From Methanosarcinales archaeon (GTDB lineage Archaea > Halobacteriota > Syntropharchaeia > Alkanophagales > Methanospirareceae): 18,934 bases of DNA. Below are positions 1 through 7,326 of the stretch, piece after piece (the first letter of the stretch is position 1; each line of letters opens with the position of its first letter). Location of the stretch: NCBI GenBank assembly GCA_016649585.1, contig JAENXH010000008.1, positions 1 through 18,934 of the forward strand, given 5' to 3'. The notes beneath the pieces are model-generated. The model worked only from the letters and a program-made list of their open reading frames with translations. It did no database searches and was not told where the DNA came from. A program made the position numbers and the translations under genes.

Positions 1-755
1 AATATCCCCTTTACGGCAACCACCGCTTTCGAATCCTCTGGCAGCTCGATGATCGGCTTCCCTACTAAGTCGTACGCGCGTATGTTCTCATCTTCTGGCA
101 CGATTCCCACGAGTTCGAGCCCGCTATCTTTTATTAATTCCGGTAGCACGTGCTGCACCTCCGCATCCTCCGTAACCTTGTTCACGACCAGATATATTTG
201 ACGAACGTTTATCTGCAACTTCTCTGCAAGATTCTTTATTGCCGTTGCCGTGTCGATACCCCGTTTCGTGGGATCGCTAACCACCAACAAAGTATCAACG
301 TCCCGTGTCGTTCTGCGGCTGAGATGCTCCAACCCCGCTTCGCAATCAATAAGAATCGTGGAAAACCGAGTAGACAGTTTATCAATAAAATGACGCAGCA
401 TATCGTTAATCAGGCAATAGCAGCCCGGGCCTTCGGAATGCCCCATCGCTAATATAGAGAACAGAGGTGTGTTCACCATTATCTCCTCCAGCTTGTACTC
501 GAGCAGCATATCAGTGGGCATGTCTTCAGAGAATAATACCTGTGACGGCGATGCGATCTCTTCCCGGACGTCTCCTATCGTTTTCTGCACTGTCACGCCC
601 AACGTGCTTGGCAGGCATGTCGCAGGGTCCGCATCGATCGCAAGCACTCTTCCTTTACCGTTTTCTGTCAGGAATTTCAAGAGGAGCGAGGCTATTACCG
701 TTTTGCCCGTGCCTCCTTTGCCCGCAACTGCTATGATCATACCCCGTTTTGTCAT
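1..755 (-). CDS. cooC: CooC-type nickel-dependent CO dehydrogenase maturation ATPase (C-terminus cut by window)
   Basis: This gene was read on the minus strand, runs off the left edge and has about 251 codons in view. Residues 11-19 are AGKGGTGKT, the deviant Walker A (P-loop with signature lysine) of the MinD/ParA/CooC ATPases. DADP follows near 41-44. A GCYC motif puts cysteines at residues 112 and 114, the spacing of the CXC metal site of CooC that binds Ni or Zn at the dimer interface. This pair separates CooC from MinD and ParA. Family knowledge: CooC dimerises on ATP binding and delivers nickel to the C-cluster of CO dehydrogenase in the cytoplasm. The start at 755 has purine-rich GGAGAAAGG upstream. 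A second in-frame ATG at 740, only five codons later, would also keep the whole P-loop. No CODH gene is in view, so the partner is inferred. The next gene upstream diverges from it. Confidence 0.85.
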   Translation of the reverse strand, partial: MTKRGMIIAVAGKGGTGKTVIASLLLKFLTENGKGRVLAIDADPATCLPSTLGVTVQKTIGDVREEIASPSQVLFSEDMPTDMLLEYKLEEIMVNTPLFSILAMGHSEGPGCYCLINDMLRHFIDKLSTRFSTILIDCEAGLEHLSRRTTRDVDTLLVVSDPTKRGIDTATAIKNLAEKLQINVRQIYLVVNKVTEDAEVQHVLPELIKDSGLELVGIVPEDENIRAYDLVGKPIIELPEDSKAVVAVKGI

Positions 756-821
756 TTTTTCCGTTGTTCCTTTCTCCAGCCTGCTCCAAAAATCTTATTA
801 CGATATTGTTACTCTTTGTAC

Positions 822-1742
822 ATGAAAAGTTCCATGTCCGCACCGGTTTATCTCGAAACGTACGCAAGCGGTGAGCTTGACGAACGGATAGAGAAGCTTA
901 TGGCTATACTGAACGAGTGCAACCTGTGCCCACGAGCATGTGGCATCAACAGAAACAGAGGCGAGACGGGCTATTGCAACTCGGATAACCACTTGGTGGT
1001 CTCAAGTGTGCAGCCGCATTATGGCGAAGAAGACGTGTTAGTCGGCACGTACGGCTCTGGAACGATATTCCTTACAAATTGCAACTTAGGCTGCTTATAC
1101 TGTCAAAACTATGACATCAGTCACCTCGGACACGGACAGAAGATAACAGAGGAGGAGCTTGCACTCAGCATGATCAATCTGCAAAAACGGGGCTGCCATA
1201 ACATCAATTTCGTCACGCCTACGCATTATACACTGCAAATCGTGAAAGCGCTGAAGATAGCAATTGAAAACGGGCTTCACATCCCGCTCGTTTATAATTG
1301 CGGGGGCTACGAATCGAGAAGCACCATAGCGTTACTGGACGGCATCGTGGACATCTACATGCCGGATATGAAATATAGCGATGCGGAACCTGCGGAGAGA
1401 TACTCCAATGCGCCTGACTACTTCGAGGTGTGTAAAGAGGCGGTGAAGGAGATGCATCGTCAGGTTGGTGATTTAATTGTGGATAATCGGGGAATAGCCG
1501 TGAGAGGTTTGCTGATACGGCATTTGGTGCTGCCGGATGGATTAGCCGGCTCTGCGAAAGTCTTCGAGTTTATCGCTACAGAATTATCGAAAGAATCATA
1601 CGTAAATATAATGGTGCAATATAGACCTATGTACAAGGCATACGAGTATAAGGAGCTGAACAGGGGGGTGACCATGAGCGGATATCAAGAAGCGCTCGAT
1701 AGTGCGAAGGCCTGGGGGTTGCACAGAGGGTTTGAATACTGA
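822..1742 (+). CDS. PflX-type radical SAM protein (COG1313-like, pyruvate-formate-lyase-activase homologue)
   Basis: The protein has about 306 residues. The radical SAM motif CNLGCLYC places three cysteines at residues 87, 91 and 94 (CX3CX2C), which ligate the [4Fe-4S] cluster that cleaves S-adenosylmethionine. An N-terminal cysteine group at 33, 36, 40 and 52 (CNLCPRACG ... GYC) is typical of the PflX branch and may bind a second cluster or metal. The substrate of this family is unknown. The N-terminus is uncertain: a TTG at 816 gives two more residues, and the ATG at 834 gives four fewer. I chose ATG 822 because no Shine-Dalgarno is visible for any of them and AT-rich DNA about 25 nt upstream fits a leaderless start. 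It is followed after 2 nt by a metallo-beta-lactamase-fold gene, so the two are probably co-transcribed. It diverges from cooC with only 66 nt between starts. Confidence 0.85.
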   Translation: MKSSMSAPVYLETYASGELDERIEKLMAILNECNLCPRACGINRNRGETGYCNSDNHLVVSSVQPHYGEEDVLVGTYGSGTIFLTNCNLGCLYCQNYDISHLGHGQKITEEELALSMINLQKRGCHNINFVTPTHYTLQIVKALKIAIENGLHIPLVYNCGGYESRSTIALLDGIVDIYMPDMKYSDAEPAERYSNAPDYFEVCKEAVKEMHRQVGDLIVDNRGIAVRGLLIRHLVLPDGLAGSAKVFEFIATELSKESYVNIMVQYRPMYKAYEYKELNRGVTMSGYQEALDSAKAWGLHRGFEY

Positions 1743-1744
1743 AA

Positions 1745-2545
1745 ATGCAGAGAAAAAATCAGGATGAAATAAAGTTTCTGGGAACCGCAGGTGCGAGATT
1801 TGTCATGATAACACAGTTCCGCTCGTCTGCTGGTACGGTTCTGAGCTTAAAAAACACAAATATCCTTATAGATCCTGGTCCCGGCACGCTGGTGAAATTC
1901 ACATCCAGCAGGCCGAAGCTCAACCCCGCTAAGCTGCATGCTATTATTCTAACGCATAAGCATTTAGACCACTCTAATGACGTTAATGTGATGATAGAAG
2001 CAATGACAGAGGGCGGTTTCAAGCCCCGGGGAGTACTGCTCTGCCCGAACGATGCCTTGACAAATGAGGGCGATGCTGTTGTTTTGAACTATTATAAAGG
2101 ACTTTTAGATAGAATAGAAGTGTTTAAAGAAGGCGGTAGCTATGCGGTGGGTAACCTCGAGATACAGACACCGAAACGGCATGTGCATGGTATCGTTGAA
2201 ACGTATGGTCTGAACATAAAGGTACAAGGTGAAAATACAACTGCCGTTTCTTTTATTGCCGATACGCTCTATTTCGATGGACTGGAGCAGTATTATGACG
2301 GTGACGTGCTCGTGATGAACGTAGCGATGTATAACCGGCGGGAAGGAGTAGATCATCTGTGCGTGAAGGATGTAAAAAGGATTATAGAAGCGAGAAGACC
2401 AAAGGTTGCGATACTCACGCATTTCGGGATGACCATGCTCAGGAATAAGCCTTGGGAGATAGCAAAGCAGCTCAGCGAAGAGACTGGTATAGATGTAATA
2501 GCAGCACGAGACGGTATGGGGTTTGACCTCACTCCGTTTATTTAA
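1745..2545 (+). CDS. Metallo-beta-lactamase-fold hydrolase
   Basis: This 266-residue protein carries the metal-binding signature of the metallo-beta-lactamase superfamily: THKHLDH at about residues 70-76 gives HXHXDH. Further candidate ligands are histidines in RHVHG, the aspartate of IADT and the histidine of ILTHFG near the C-terminus, in the order expected for a two-zinc site. The N-terminal segment with FLGTAGARF and LIDPGPG resembles the RNase Z / Lactamase_B_2 branch. It lacks further motifs that would assign it to RNase Z, glyoxalase II or lactonase, so the substrate is unknown. It starts 2 nt after the PflX-type gene, so translation is likely coupled. A role linked to the radical SAM product is inference from this position. 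It ends 10 nt before the convergent exporter gene. Confidence 0.8.
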   Translation: MQRKNQDEIKFLGTAGARFVMITQFRSSAGTVLSLKNTNILIDPGPGTLVKFTSSRPKLNPAKLHAIILTHKHLDHSNDVNVMIEAMTEGGFKPRGVLLCPNDALTNEGDAVVLNYYKGLLDRIEVFKEGGSYAVGNLEIQTPKRHVHGIVETYGLNIKVQGENTTAVSFIADTLYFDGLEQYYDGDVLVMNVAMYNRREGVDHLCVKDVKRIIEARRPKVAILTHFGMTMLRNKPWEIAKQLSEETGIDVIAARDGMGFDLTPFI

Positions 2546-2555
2546 CGCTTTGTCT

Positions 2556-3251
2556 TCAAAAGAATCCAATTGCACCTTTAACAAAGAAGAAAACCCCCAA
2601 AATAATCACGAAGAAGGTTATGACGAGCATTATTATCTCATATCGCCTACCCACAAAGAAATTCTTGCCCTTAGAGAACGAGTAGGAGACAAAAGAATAC
2701 CAGGCAAAATCAGAAAGGAAATGCCCTATGGTAACTAAAACTATCCCTGTCAGGGCGAGCCACTCAAATCCTTGTAATACGAGCGGGTAGCCTATGGTCG
2801 CCCACCAGGGAATAAAAGAGGGATTAAAAGCAGTGAATAGAACACCGCCAAAAATTGAACTGTTATACGTATACTTCGCTCCTCGCAATCGCACTTCCTG
2901 ATACCTATCTGTCTCTCCTCGTTTTGACCATGATTTTGCACCATTTGCCCCCTTAATAACCAATAAAGACATTACAATGAGTGCAATGCCGCCTATTACG
3001 TATATCAATGATTTGAACTGGAGGAAATAGCTTGTCAATCCGAGTCCTAAAACGAAAGCTGCGATTAATAGTATCTCCACTGAGATGTGACCAAGCACGG
3101 TAAGGGGACCAGATAAAGCTCCTTTCTTTAAAGTATCTGATACGACGTAAGCAAGCATTGGTCCGGGTATCAAAGCTCCCGTCAGACCAGTAAAAAAGCC
3201 CATTCCTACCAGAAATGCCCCTATGATAACAGGTGAAGATAAAAGATCCAT
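2556..3251 (-). CDS. LysE/RhtB-family amino-acid exporter-like membrane protein
   Basis: The 231-residue product is very hydrophobic, with about six predicted membrane segments. The first is followed by the motif GALIPGPMLAYV near residues 25-36, which matches the LysE-superfamily signature around a PGP in the first helix. Members of this family export amino acids such as lysine, threonine or homoserine, or small metabolites or ions, by proton antiport. Nothing here fixes the substrate. A basic, polar loop rich in K, R and E in the middle separates two groups of three helices, the usual arrangement. The start at 3251 has AAGGAG about 10 nt upstream. The gene is convergent with the hydrolase gene and divergent from tRNA-Ala, so it is probably monocistronic. 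Confidence 0.75.
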   Translation of the reverse strand: MDLLSSPVIIGAFLVGMGFFTGLTGALIPGPMLAYVVSDTLKKGALSGPLTVLGHISVEILLIAAFVLGLGLTSYFLQFKSLIYVIGGIALIVMSLLVIKGANGAKSWSKRGETDRYQEVRLRGAKYTYNSSIFGGVLFTAFNPSFIPWWATIGYPLVLQGFEWLALTGIVLVTIGHFLSDFAWYSFVSYSFSKGKNFFVGRRYEIIMLVITFFVIILGVFFFVKGAIGFF

Positions 3252-3314
3252 TGATGCTCAAGCTCCTTAAACCTGCGAAAACAATTAGTTAGTTATTTAT
3301 TGTTCTCTTGTTGT

Positions 3315-3323
3315 TATTAAATA
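3315..3323 (+). promoter_or_regulatory. TATA box for tRNA-Ala (and probably psmA operon)
   Basis: TATTAAATA lies centred about 24 nt before the mature 5' end of the tRNA, the position expected of an archaeal TATA box. The 33 nt between the tRNA and psmA hold no AT-rich box, so this may be the promoter for the whole operon. Confidence 0.5.
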
Positions 3324-3342
3324 CCATGGAGAAAAGAGGCGG

Positions 3343-3414
3343 GGGCTCGTAGCTCAGTGGAAGAGTGCCTCCTTCGCGAGGAGGAAGCCACGGGTTCAAA
3401 TCCCGTCGAGTCCA
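3343..3414 (+). tRNA. tRNA-Ala (anticodon CGC)
   Basis: A full cloverleaf can be drawn. The acceptor stem GGGCTCG pairs with CGAGTCC, including a G3-U70 wobble pair, the alanine identity element. The D stem is GCTC/GAGT. The anticodon stem CCTCC/GGAGG closes loop TTCGCGA, with anticodon CGC at 3375-3377. The T stem ACGGG/CCCGT closes loop TTCAAAT. The discriminator base is A. CCA is not encoded, and I see no intron. It reads alanine codon GCG. It lies 33 nt upstream of psmA in the same direction. Confidence 0.97.
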
Positions 3415-3447
3415 TGGGTATGATAAGGAACAAAAAGGTGATGTGAA

Positions 3448-4227
3448 ATGCAAATGATGCCACAAAATATGGGTTATGATCGGGCAATAACAGTCTTCAG
3501 TCCTGATGGAAGACTATTTCAGGTAGAATATGCACGAGAAGCGGTTAAAAGAGGAACTACCGCTATAGGAATAAAAGCACAAAATGGCGTTGCACTGTTG
3601 GTGGACAAGAGGTTAACTTCCAGGTTATTGGAAGGCGGCTCTGTGGAAAAGATTTTTCGAATAGACGATCATATTGGTGCCGCAACTTCTGGCTTGGTCG
3701 CAGATGCACGGATGCTGATAGATAGAGGCAGAGTAGAGGCGCAAATAAACAAGATTGTATATGACGAGCCGATAGATGTGGAAACCTTAGCGAAGAAGAT
3801 ATGCGATTTTAAACAGGCATATACACAACTTGGTGGGCTTCGACCATTTGGCACTGCGTTGTTGATCGGAGGCGTGTATAATGGTAATAGTTATCTCTTC
3901 GAGACTGATCCAAGCGGTGCATTACTTGAATATAAAGCAACTGCGATAGGTTCTGGAAGAAGTGTGGCAACCGAGCTATTTGAGCAGCAGTATAAAGAAG
4001 ATCTCTTACTTGAGGATGCCATCGTGCTTGGTTTGGAAGCATTGTACAAAGTGACGGAAGGAAAGCTTGACATAACAACGGTGGATGCAGGTCTTGCGGA
4101 GTTGGAAAAGAAGACTTTCAGGATTTTGAATGCCGACGAGCTGGAACCATATATAACAAAGGTGAAGGAGAAGGCAGAGGGCGAGAGCGAAGGTGAGAGC
4201 GAGGGCGATACTGAGGGTGAAGGATAA
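3448..4227 (+). CDS. psmA: 20S proteasome subunit alpha
   Basis: This 259-residue protein opens with GYDRAITVFSPDGRLFQVEYA, the conserved alpha-subunit N-terminus: the YDR gate region and helix H0, which control substrate entry and bind regulatory ATPases. The proteasome fold follows, with the conserved GVALLVDKR segment. As expected for an alpha subunit, it lacks a catalytic N-terminal threonine. Seven copies form each outer ring of the 20S core, around the beta rings. The start at 3448 has a good GGTGAT Shine-Dalgarno just upstream. The C-terminus ends in an acidic Gly/Glu/Ser tail built from 12-nt repeats (see repeat entry). It is first in the cluster psmA-sbds-rrp4-rrp41-rrp42, with only 5 nt to the next gene. 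This arrangement is known from many archaea and links protein and RNA degradation. Confidence 0.97.
   Translation: MQMMPQNMGYDRAITVFSPDGRLFQVEYAREAVKRGTTAIGIKAQNGVALLVDKRLTSRLLEGGSVEKIFRIDDHIGAATSGLVADARMLIDRGRVEAQINKIVYDEPIDVETLAKKICDFKQAYTQLGGLRPFGTALLIGGVYNGNSYLFETDPSGALLEYKATAIGSGRSVATELFEQQYKEDLLLEDAIVLGLEALYKVTEGKLDITTVDAGLAELEKKTFRILNADELEPYITKVKEKAEGESEGESEGDTEGEG
4180..4227 (+). repeat. 12-nt tandem repeat encoding the acidic tail of PsmA
   Basis: Four consecutive 12-nt units start at 4180, 4192, 4204 and 4216, of the form GGYGARAGCGAR and decaying toward the stop codon. They encode units like GESE, GESE, GDTE and GEG. The period and the shared bases between units 1 and 2 (10 of 12) are visible directly. 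Slippage could change the tail length without shifting the frame. Confidence 0.8.
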
Positions 4228-4232
4228 GCGAA

Positions 4233-4925
4233 ATGGTAAGTCTAGACAGGGCAGTAGTAGCGCGATATAAGCATGGGAAGAAGATTTTTGAAATCCTTGT
4301 TGATCCTGAAGGGGCAGACCGGATCAGAAGCGGTGCTGAAGTGGAAATCGAAGAGGTCTTAGCAGCAGATGAGATATTGATAGATGCGTCAAAAGGCAAA
4401 AAAGCAACAGAAGAGGATTTGATGGCGGTCTTTTCGACCGCGGATGTAAGAGAAATAGCGAGGAGGATAATAAAAGAGGGAGAGTTGCAGCTTACCTCAG
4501 ATCAGAGGCGAAAAAAGATCGAGGAGAAGAAGAAGATGGTCATAGAGCGGATTGCTCAGATCTCTATTAATCCTCAGACAAATACTCCCCATCCACCCAC
4601 AAGAATAGAGATCGCGATGAACGAGGCCAAGGTGCACATTGACCCGTTTAAGAGTATAGACGAGCTGGTAAGTGAGACCGTGAAGGCACTACGGCCGATC
4701 ATTCCGATAAAGATCGAAGAGACGGAGATAGCGATAAAGATCCCTGCGATGTATACTGGGCAAGTATATGAGTTAAAACGGAATTTCGGGGTAATGAAAG
4801 AAGAGTGGCAAAAAGATGGTTCATTTATAGCCGTGGTGAAAGTACCAGCAGGGATGAGAGATGAACTCTTCTCCTTTTTGAACCACATAACAAAGGGAGA
4901 GGCAGAAACGAAGATAGTGAGGTGA
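4233..4925 (+). CDS. SBDS family ribosome maturation protein (Sdo1 homologue)
   Basis: The 230-residue length and sequence match archaeal SBDS. The N-terminal FYSH domain (about 1-90) contains the conserved VARYKHGKKIFEILVDP stretch. A helical middle domain follows, with TSDQRRKKIEEKKK and an NP segment leading to HPPTRIE. The C-terminal ferredoxin-like domain starts near residue 160. Family knowledge: with an EF-2-like GTPase, SBDS/Sdo1 removes the anti-association factor aIF6 from the large subunit. Its place between psmA and the exosome genes is conserved in many archaea. It starts 5 nt after psmA and ends 6 nt before rrp4, so it is surely part of the same transcript. Confidence 0.95.
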   Translation: MVSLDRAVVARYKHGKKIFEILVDPEGADRIRSGAEVEIEEVLAADEILIDASKGKKATEEDLMAVFSTADVREIARRIIKEGELQLTSDQRRKKIEEKKKMVIERIAQISINPQTNTPHPPTRIEIAMNEAKVHIDPFKSIDELVSETVKALRPIIPIKIEETEIAIKIPAMYTGQVYELKRNFGVMKEEWQKDGSFIAVVKVPAGMRDELFSFLNHITKGEAETKIVR

Positions 4926-4931
4926 GATATC

Positions 4932-5615
4932 ATGTATAAAGTTGTTGTTCCGGGAGATTTTATTTCTGACGAGGTGAATCGTGCAGGCGAGGGGACGTAC
5001 GTTGACGAGGGTAAGGTTTATGCGATGCACTATGGCATAGTGAACGATAAAGGAGAGATAAAAGTGGTCGCGCTTTCGGGCAAGTATGTGCCAACGAATG
5101 GAGACATAGTAATCGGTAAAATAGTTGAGATTTCGTTCCCCTATTGGATTGTTGATATCGCTTCTCCTTACGAGGCGCGATTACACAACTCAGAATTTGC
5201 AGGGACGAGGAGGGATAAGATAGAGTTTGGCGACATGAATAAATACCTGGATTTGGGCGATTTGATTGTAGCGAAGGTGCTGAATGTGGACGCACTGATG
5301 CGAGTAAATCTGACCTTGAGGGACGAGTTTAAGATAGGGGATAGAGGGAGATTGATAGAAATATCACATACTAAGGTGCCGCGTGTTATAGGCCGGAGTG
5401 GCTCGATGATAAAAATGCTGAAGGAGAAGTGCAATTGCTTCGTATTTGTCGCAAAGAATGGCCGCATATGGATAAAAGGCCGCGACGCTGACATGAACCT
5501 CGCATTGGAGGTAGTGCTGATGATTTCAAATGAGGCTCACACCTCAGGGTTGACAGACAGAGTGGCGCATTTTTTAGATTCGTTTAAAAAGAATAGAGAA
5601 GGGGATAGAGAATAA
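4932..5615 (+). CDS. rrp4: Exosome RNA-binding subunit Rrp4 (S1 and KH domains)
   Basis: This 227-residue protein has the three-part Rrp4 build. The N-terminal beta domain (about 1-60) starts with VVPGDFI. An S1 RNA-binding domain spans about 60-135, with GDIVIGKIVEI at its start. A KH domain follows, with GRSGSMIKML as the GXXG loop near residues 155-165 and then NGRIWIKG. In archaea three Rrp4 (or Csl4) subunits cap the Rrp41-Rrp42 ring and feed RNA 3' ends into it. The ATG at 4932 follows purine-rich AGTGAGGTGAG. Only 2 nt separate it from rrp41, consistent with co-translation of complex partners. Confidence 0.96.
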   Translation: MYKVVVPGDFISDEVNRAGEGTYVDEGKVYAMHYGIVNDKGEIKVVALSGKYVPTNGDIVIGKIVEISFPYWIVDIASPYEARLHNSEFAGTRRDKIEFGDMNKYLDLGDLIVAKVLNVDALMRVNLTLRDEFKIGDRGRLIEISHTKVPRVIGRSGSMIKMLKEKCNCFVFVAKNGRIWIKGRDADMNLALEVVLMISNEAHTSGLTDRVAHFLDSFKKNREGDRE

Positions 5616-5617
5616 GA

Positions 5618-6352
5618 ATGAAAGAAGAAAAAATAGAACTTATAAAAGATGGAAAGAGATTAGATGGACGGGATTTTGAAGACCTCAGACCCATAAAAAT
5701 AGAGGTTGGTGTGTTAAAGCGGGCAGATGGGTCATGTTACTTCGAGTTAGGGAATAATAAAGCACTCGCTGCAGTATATGGGCCACGCGAGAAGCATCCG
5801 CGGCACTTGCAAGATGCAAAAACGGCGGTGGTTACCTACCGGTATAATATGGCGCCTTTTTCAGTGGATGACAGAAAACGACCAGGACCTGATAGAAGGA
5901 GCGTGGAGGTATCAAAGGTGAGTAGAGAATCCCTTGATCCCGTTATTTTAAAAGAGTATTACCCAAAGACGGCGATAGACGTCTATGTGGAATTACTCCA
6001 GTCGGATGCGGGGACGAGAACAGCGGGTATAAATGCCGCTTCTGTCGCTCTCGCAGCCGCGGGGATACCGATGCGAGATCTCGTTTCTTCAGTCGCTGTA
6101 GGTAAGATAGATGGGGAAGTGGTATTGGATTTGAATGCAGTGGAAGACAATCACGGCGAGGCTGATATGCCCGTGGCAATGGTTGCGAGAACGGATACAA
6201 TCACCATGTTGCAGATGGACGGTCGTTTTACAAAAGACGAGTTTGAACGAGGGCTGAAGCTTGCAAAGAAAGCATGCCACGAGATATACGAGTTGCAAAG
6301 AACGGCGTTAATAGAGAAATATAGTAAAAGTGTGGGGGAAGGTGAGGAATAG
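5618..6352 (+). CDS. rrp41: Exosome catalytic subunit Rrp41 (RNase PH fold)
   Basis: The 244-residue protein opens with KDGKRLDGRDF, the typical start of archaeal Rrp41. Key residues are in place. Arginines 93 and 94 in PDRRS are the RNA/phosphate-binding pair. DAGTRTAG at about 130-137 is the phosphate loop. Aspartate 183 in EADMPVA is the catalytic acid. This is therefore an active phosphorolytic 3'-5' exoribonuclease subunit that releases nucleoside diphosphates, and it can also add tails. It forms the hexameric ring with Rrp42, encoded 2 nt downstream. The order rrp4-rrp41-rrp42 is the standard archaeal one. Confidence 0.97.
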   Translation: MKEEKIELIKDGKRLDGRDFEDLRPIKIEVGVLKRADGSCYFELGNNKALAAVYGPREKHPRHLQDAKTAVVTYRYNMAPFSVDDRKRPGPDRRSVEVSKVSRESLDPVILKEYYPKTAIDVYVELLQSDAGTRTAGINAASVALAAAGIPMRDLVSSVAVGKIDGEVVLDLNAVEDNHGEADMPVAMVARTDTITMLQMDGRFTKDEFERGLKLAKKACHEIYELQRTALIEKYSKSVGEGEE

Positions 6353-6354
6353 AG

Positions 6355-7143
6355 ATGGGTATTGAAGTTATGGAGGATATACGGAAGGATTACGTGTACG
6401 ATTTGATAGAAAGTGGAAAGAGGGTAGATGGTAGAGGATTTCGTGATTACCGTGAGATAAGTGTGGAGCGTGATATAATAAATAAAGCAGAAGGTTCTGC
6501 ACTTGTGAAGATAGGAGACACGGTGGTCTTAGTGGGTGTAAAGCTCGAACCAGGCACGCCTTTTTCTGATGCCCCTAACAAGGGGATATTAATGACAAAT
6601 GCGGAACTCCGTCCGGGAGCATCACCTGATTTTGAGCTTGGACCACCGAATGAGAACAGTGTAGAACTGGCAAGAGTAGTTGATAGAGGAATTAGAGGCT
6701 CAGAAGCAATTGATTTAGAGAAGTTGTGCATAGAAGAAGGGGAGAAAGTCTGGATGACTTTTATCGATATACATCCATTGGACAACGATGGCAACCTGGT
6801 GGATGCAGCAGCATTAGGTGCTATTGCTTCTCTTTTGAATACCCGCATACCAAACGATAGATATGAATTAACCGGGGAAGATACCTTGTCAATACGGGAT
6901 ACGCCGGTGGCAGCAACAATGATAAAAATCGGGGAGAGTATCTTAGTGGACCCGAACTTGTATGAGGCGAACGCAGCCACAAGCAAGTTAACGGTGATCT
7001 CGAATGCAGATGGCACTATATCCGGAATACAGAAGAGCGGGACTGACGGTCTAAAGGAAGAAGAGATAGCTGAGATGGTGGAGATAGGAATAGAAAAAGC
7101 TGGTGAAATACGGAAAAAGTATTTAGGTGATATAGAGGCATAG
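6355..7143 (+). CDS. rrp42: Exosome structural subunit Rrp42 (RNase PH fold)
   Basis: The 262-residue product has the RNase PH fold seen in Rrp42, opening with SGKRVDGRGFRDYREISVE. It has ELRPGASPDFELGPP in the position where Rrp41 carries its arginine pair, and HPLDNDGNLVDAAALGAIASLL further on. It is itself non-catalytic but completes the RNA-binding channel of the Rrp41-Rrp42 ring. The ATG at 6355 lies 2 nt after the rrp41 stop, behind GGTGAGG. A second ATG five codons later is possible. It is the last gene of the tight cluster. The ribosomal protein and RNA polymerase subunit genes that often follow in other archaea are absent here, and 183 nt of non-coding DNA come next. Confidence 0.96.
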   Translation: MGIEVMEDIRKDYVYDLIESGKRVDGRGFRDYREISVERDIINKAEGSALVKIGDTVVLVGVKLEPGTPFSDAPNKGILMTNAELRPGASPDFELGPPNENSVELARVVDRGIRGSEAIDLEKLCIEEGEKVWMTFIDIHPLDNDGNLVDAAALGAIASLLNTRIPNDRYELTGEDTLSIRDTPVAATMIKIGESILVDPNLYEANAATSKLTVISNADGTISGIQKSGTDGLKEEEIAEMVEIGIEKAGEIRKKYLGDIEA

Positions 7144-7279
7144 GATACGGAAAACACATTCCCGATACGGTGCGGTACGGGGCGGGTACTATGAAAACTT
7201 AGCACTCTGGCAGGAAAAATCATTTGTGTACGTGTAGTTGGCGGTCTTCCATTCAAACGAGAACGGTATTTTGCGAAGG

Positions 7280-7316
7280 TTTATTTTGTCTGAAGTTATA
7301 GATTATTATGGTGGAG
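7280..7316 (+). promoter_or_regulatory. Putative TATA box and Shine-Dalgarno of the TFE gene
   Basis: The 183-nt gap after rrp42 holds no recognisable gene; an ATG at 7191 stops after three codons. TTTATTTT at 7280-7287 could be the TATA box. GGTGGAG at 7310-7316 is a strong Shine-Dalgarno 10 nt before the ATG at 7327. Confidence 0.4.
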
Positions 7317-7326
7317 AGCGATCATC

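Noticed and set aside
469..825. Plus-strand open frames of 89-118 codons opposite the first gene
   Set aside because: They are shadows of the minus-strand CooC-type gene, whose P-loop and CXC motifs are clear.
2523..2738. 71-codon plus-strand frame after the hydrolase gene
   Set aside because: It overlaps the end of the exporter gene in antisense, has no Shine-Dalgarno and no recognisable content.
6447..7256. 269-codon minus-strand open frame across rrp42
   Set aside because: It is serine/proline-rich low-complexity translation typical of an antisense shadow, and rrp42 on the plus strand is unmistakable.
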